In this document: positions 5,704-5,770 of the stretch, one piece after another
Layout: the number at the start of each line of letters is the position of its first letter
How positions within the stretch are numbered: position 1 is the stretch's first letter
Assembly: GCA_023511325.1 (NCBI GenBank)
Contig: JAIMBU010000228.1
Coordinates: 1 to 5,770, forward strand
DNA from: Gorillibacterium sp.
GTDB lineage: Bacteria; Bacillota; Bacilli; Paenibacillales; NBRC-103111
Reading direction: 5' to 3'
DNA length: 5,770 nt
The notes under the pieces: model-generated
What the model was told of the DNA's origin: nothing
The model's input: the letters and a program-made list of their open reading frames with translations, nothing else
Database searches by the model: none
Translations under genes and position numbers: made by a program

Positions 5704-5722
5704 TGCACTTTTGCAGGAATTT
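5704..5722 (-). repeat. Inverted third copy of the CTGCAAAAGTGCA element
   Basis: TGCACTTTTGCAGGAATTT here is the reverse complement of 5636-5654 with 18 of 19 bases matching. It is a third, inverted copy of the core and could pair over a longer distance with the left arm of the preceding palindrome, competing with its local hairpin. Confidence 0.7.
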
Positions 5723-5770
5723 AGATTTGAGTCTAACTGATTCAGAATAAAGATGTACAATCTCCAAAGC

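Larger units (their letters stand above)
5327..5770. other. Gene-poor 3' region with relic and palindromic repeats
   Basis: This 444-bp stretch has no convincing gene. A 19-codon frame from ATG 5396 to TAA 5455 (MSANTRVSWIMLAMATGIS) has only a weak AAAGG ahead of it and no recognisable similarity. A 66-codon minus-strand frame at 5560-5760 runs through the palindromes and is probably a by-product of them. The stretch contains, in order, the ABC-tail relic, a GCTAAC-rich part with a 10-bp inverted repeat, the likely operon terminator, and a cluster of related palindromes. Only the left side of that cluster's surroundings can be judged, because the window ends soon after it. Confidence 0.7.

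Noticed and set aside
5587..5722. Evenly spaced repeats considered as a CRISPR array
   Set aside because: Copies are short (13-19 bp), one is inverted, spacing is unequal (50 and about 62 bp), and no cas genes are present; palindromic intergenic elements fit better.
5560..5760. 66-codon minus-strand frame through the palindromes
   Set aside because: It runs straight through hairpin arms and the terminator, has no recognisable domain, and is best explained by AT-rich palindromes lacking stops.

Overview
The window looks like chromosomal DNA of a low-to-moderate GC Gram-positive bacterium. The Bacillales are likely and Paenibacillaceae is my best guess. This rests on strong GGAGG/GAGGTGA-type ribosome binding sites, a TTG start, an MscL tail and a half-transporter pair typical of Firmicutes, and a 3' intergenic region rich in AT-flanked palindromes. 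The genus is an inference; no rRNA or other taxonomic marker is present.

Layout: (1) 1-345, + strand: 3' part of mscL, the large-conductance mechanosensitive channel, cut by the window edge. (2) 346-542: short spacer between convergent genes, with one weak hairpin. (3) 543-1412, - strand: a complete LysR-type regulator with a strong Shine-Dalgarno. (4) 1413-1568: divergent control region. Predicted promoters for the regulator and the transporter overlap, an inverted repeat sits on the transporter -35/spacer, and a possible 9-codon leader ORF ends on the transporter's ribosome binding site. (5) 1569-3560 and 3557-5326, + strand: two translationally coupled ABC half-transporters (ATGA overlap). 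(6) 5327-5770: 444 bp with no convincing gene. It holds a decayed second copy of the 3' end of the preceding ABC gene, a 10-bp perfect inverted repeat in a cluster of GCTAAC motifs, a probable intrinsic terminator, and a family of related palindromes.

Functionally, the two ABC genes make a heterodimeric type IV ABC exporter of the TM287/288, BmrCD, LmrCD and EfrCD class. The first subunit has Asp in place of the catalytic Glu and Gln in place of the switch His, but a normal LSGGQ. The second has the canonical Glu and His, but a deviant LSQGQ. One ATP site is therefore predicted to be degenerate and the other competent. The divergent LysR protein is the obvious candidate regulator. The substrate cannot be read from the sequence; drug, lipid or peptide export are all possible.

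The most unusual features are repeat-driven changes within this one operon: a 5 x 42-bp in-frame repeat inserting a 70-residue Ala/Pro/Val linker between the membrane and ATPase domains of subunit 1, a 3 x 15-bp in-frame repeat at the N-terminus of subunit 2, and the ghost copy of subunit 2's tail. I see no CRISPR array, transposase, tRNA or rRNA, and no clearly new multi-gene system.
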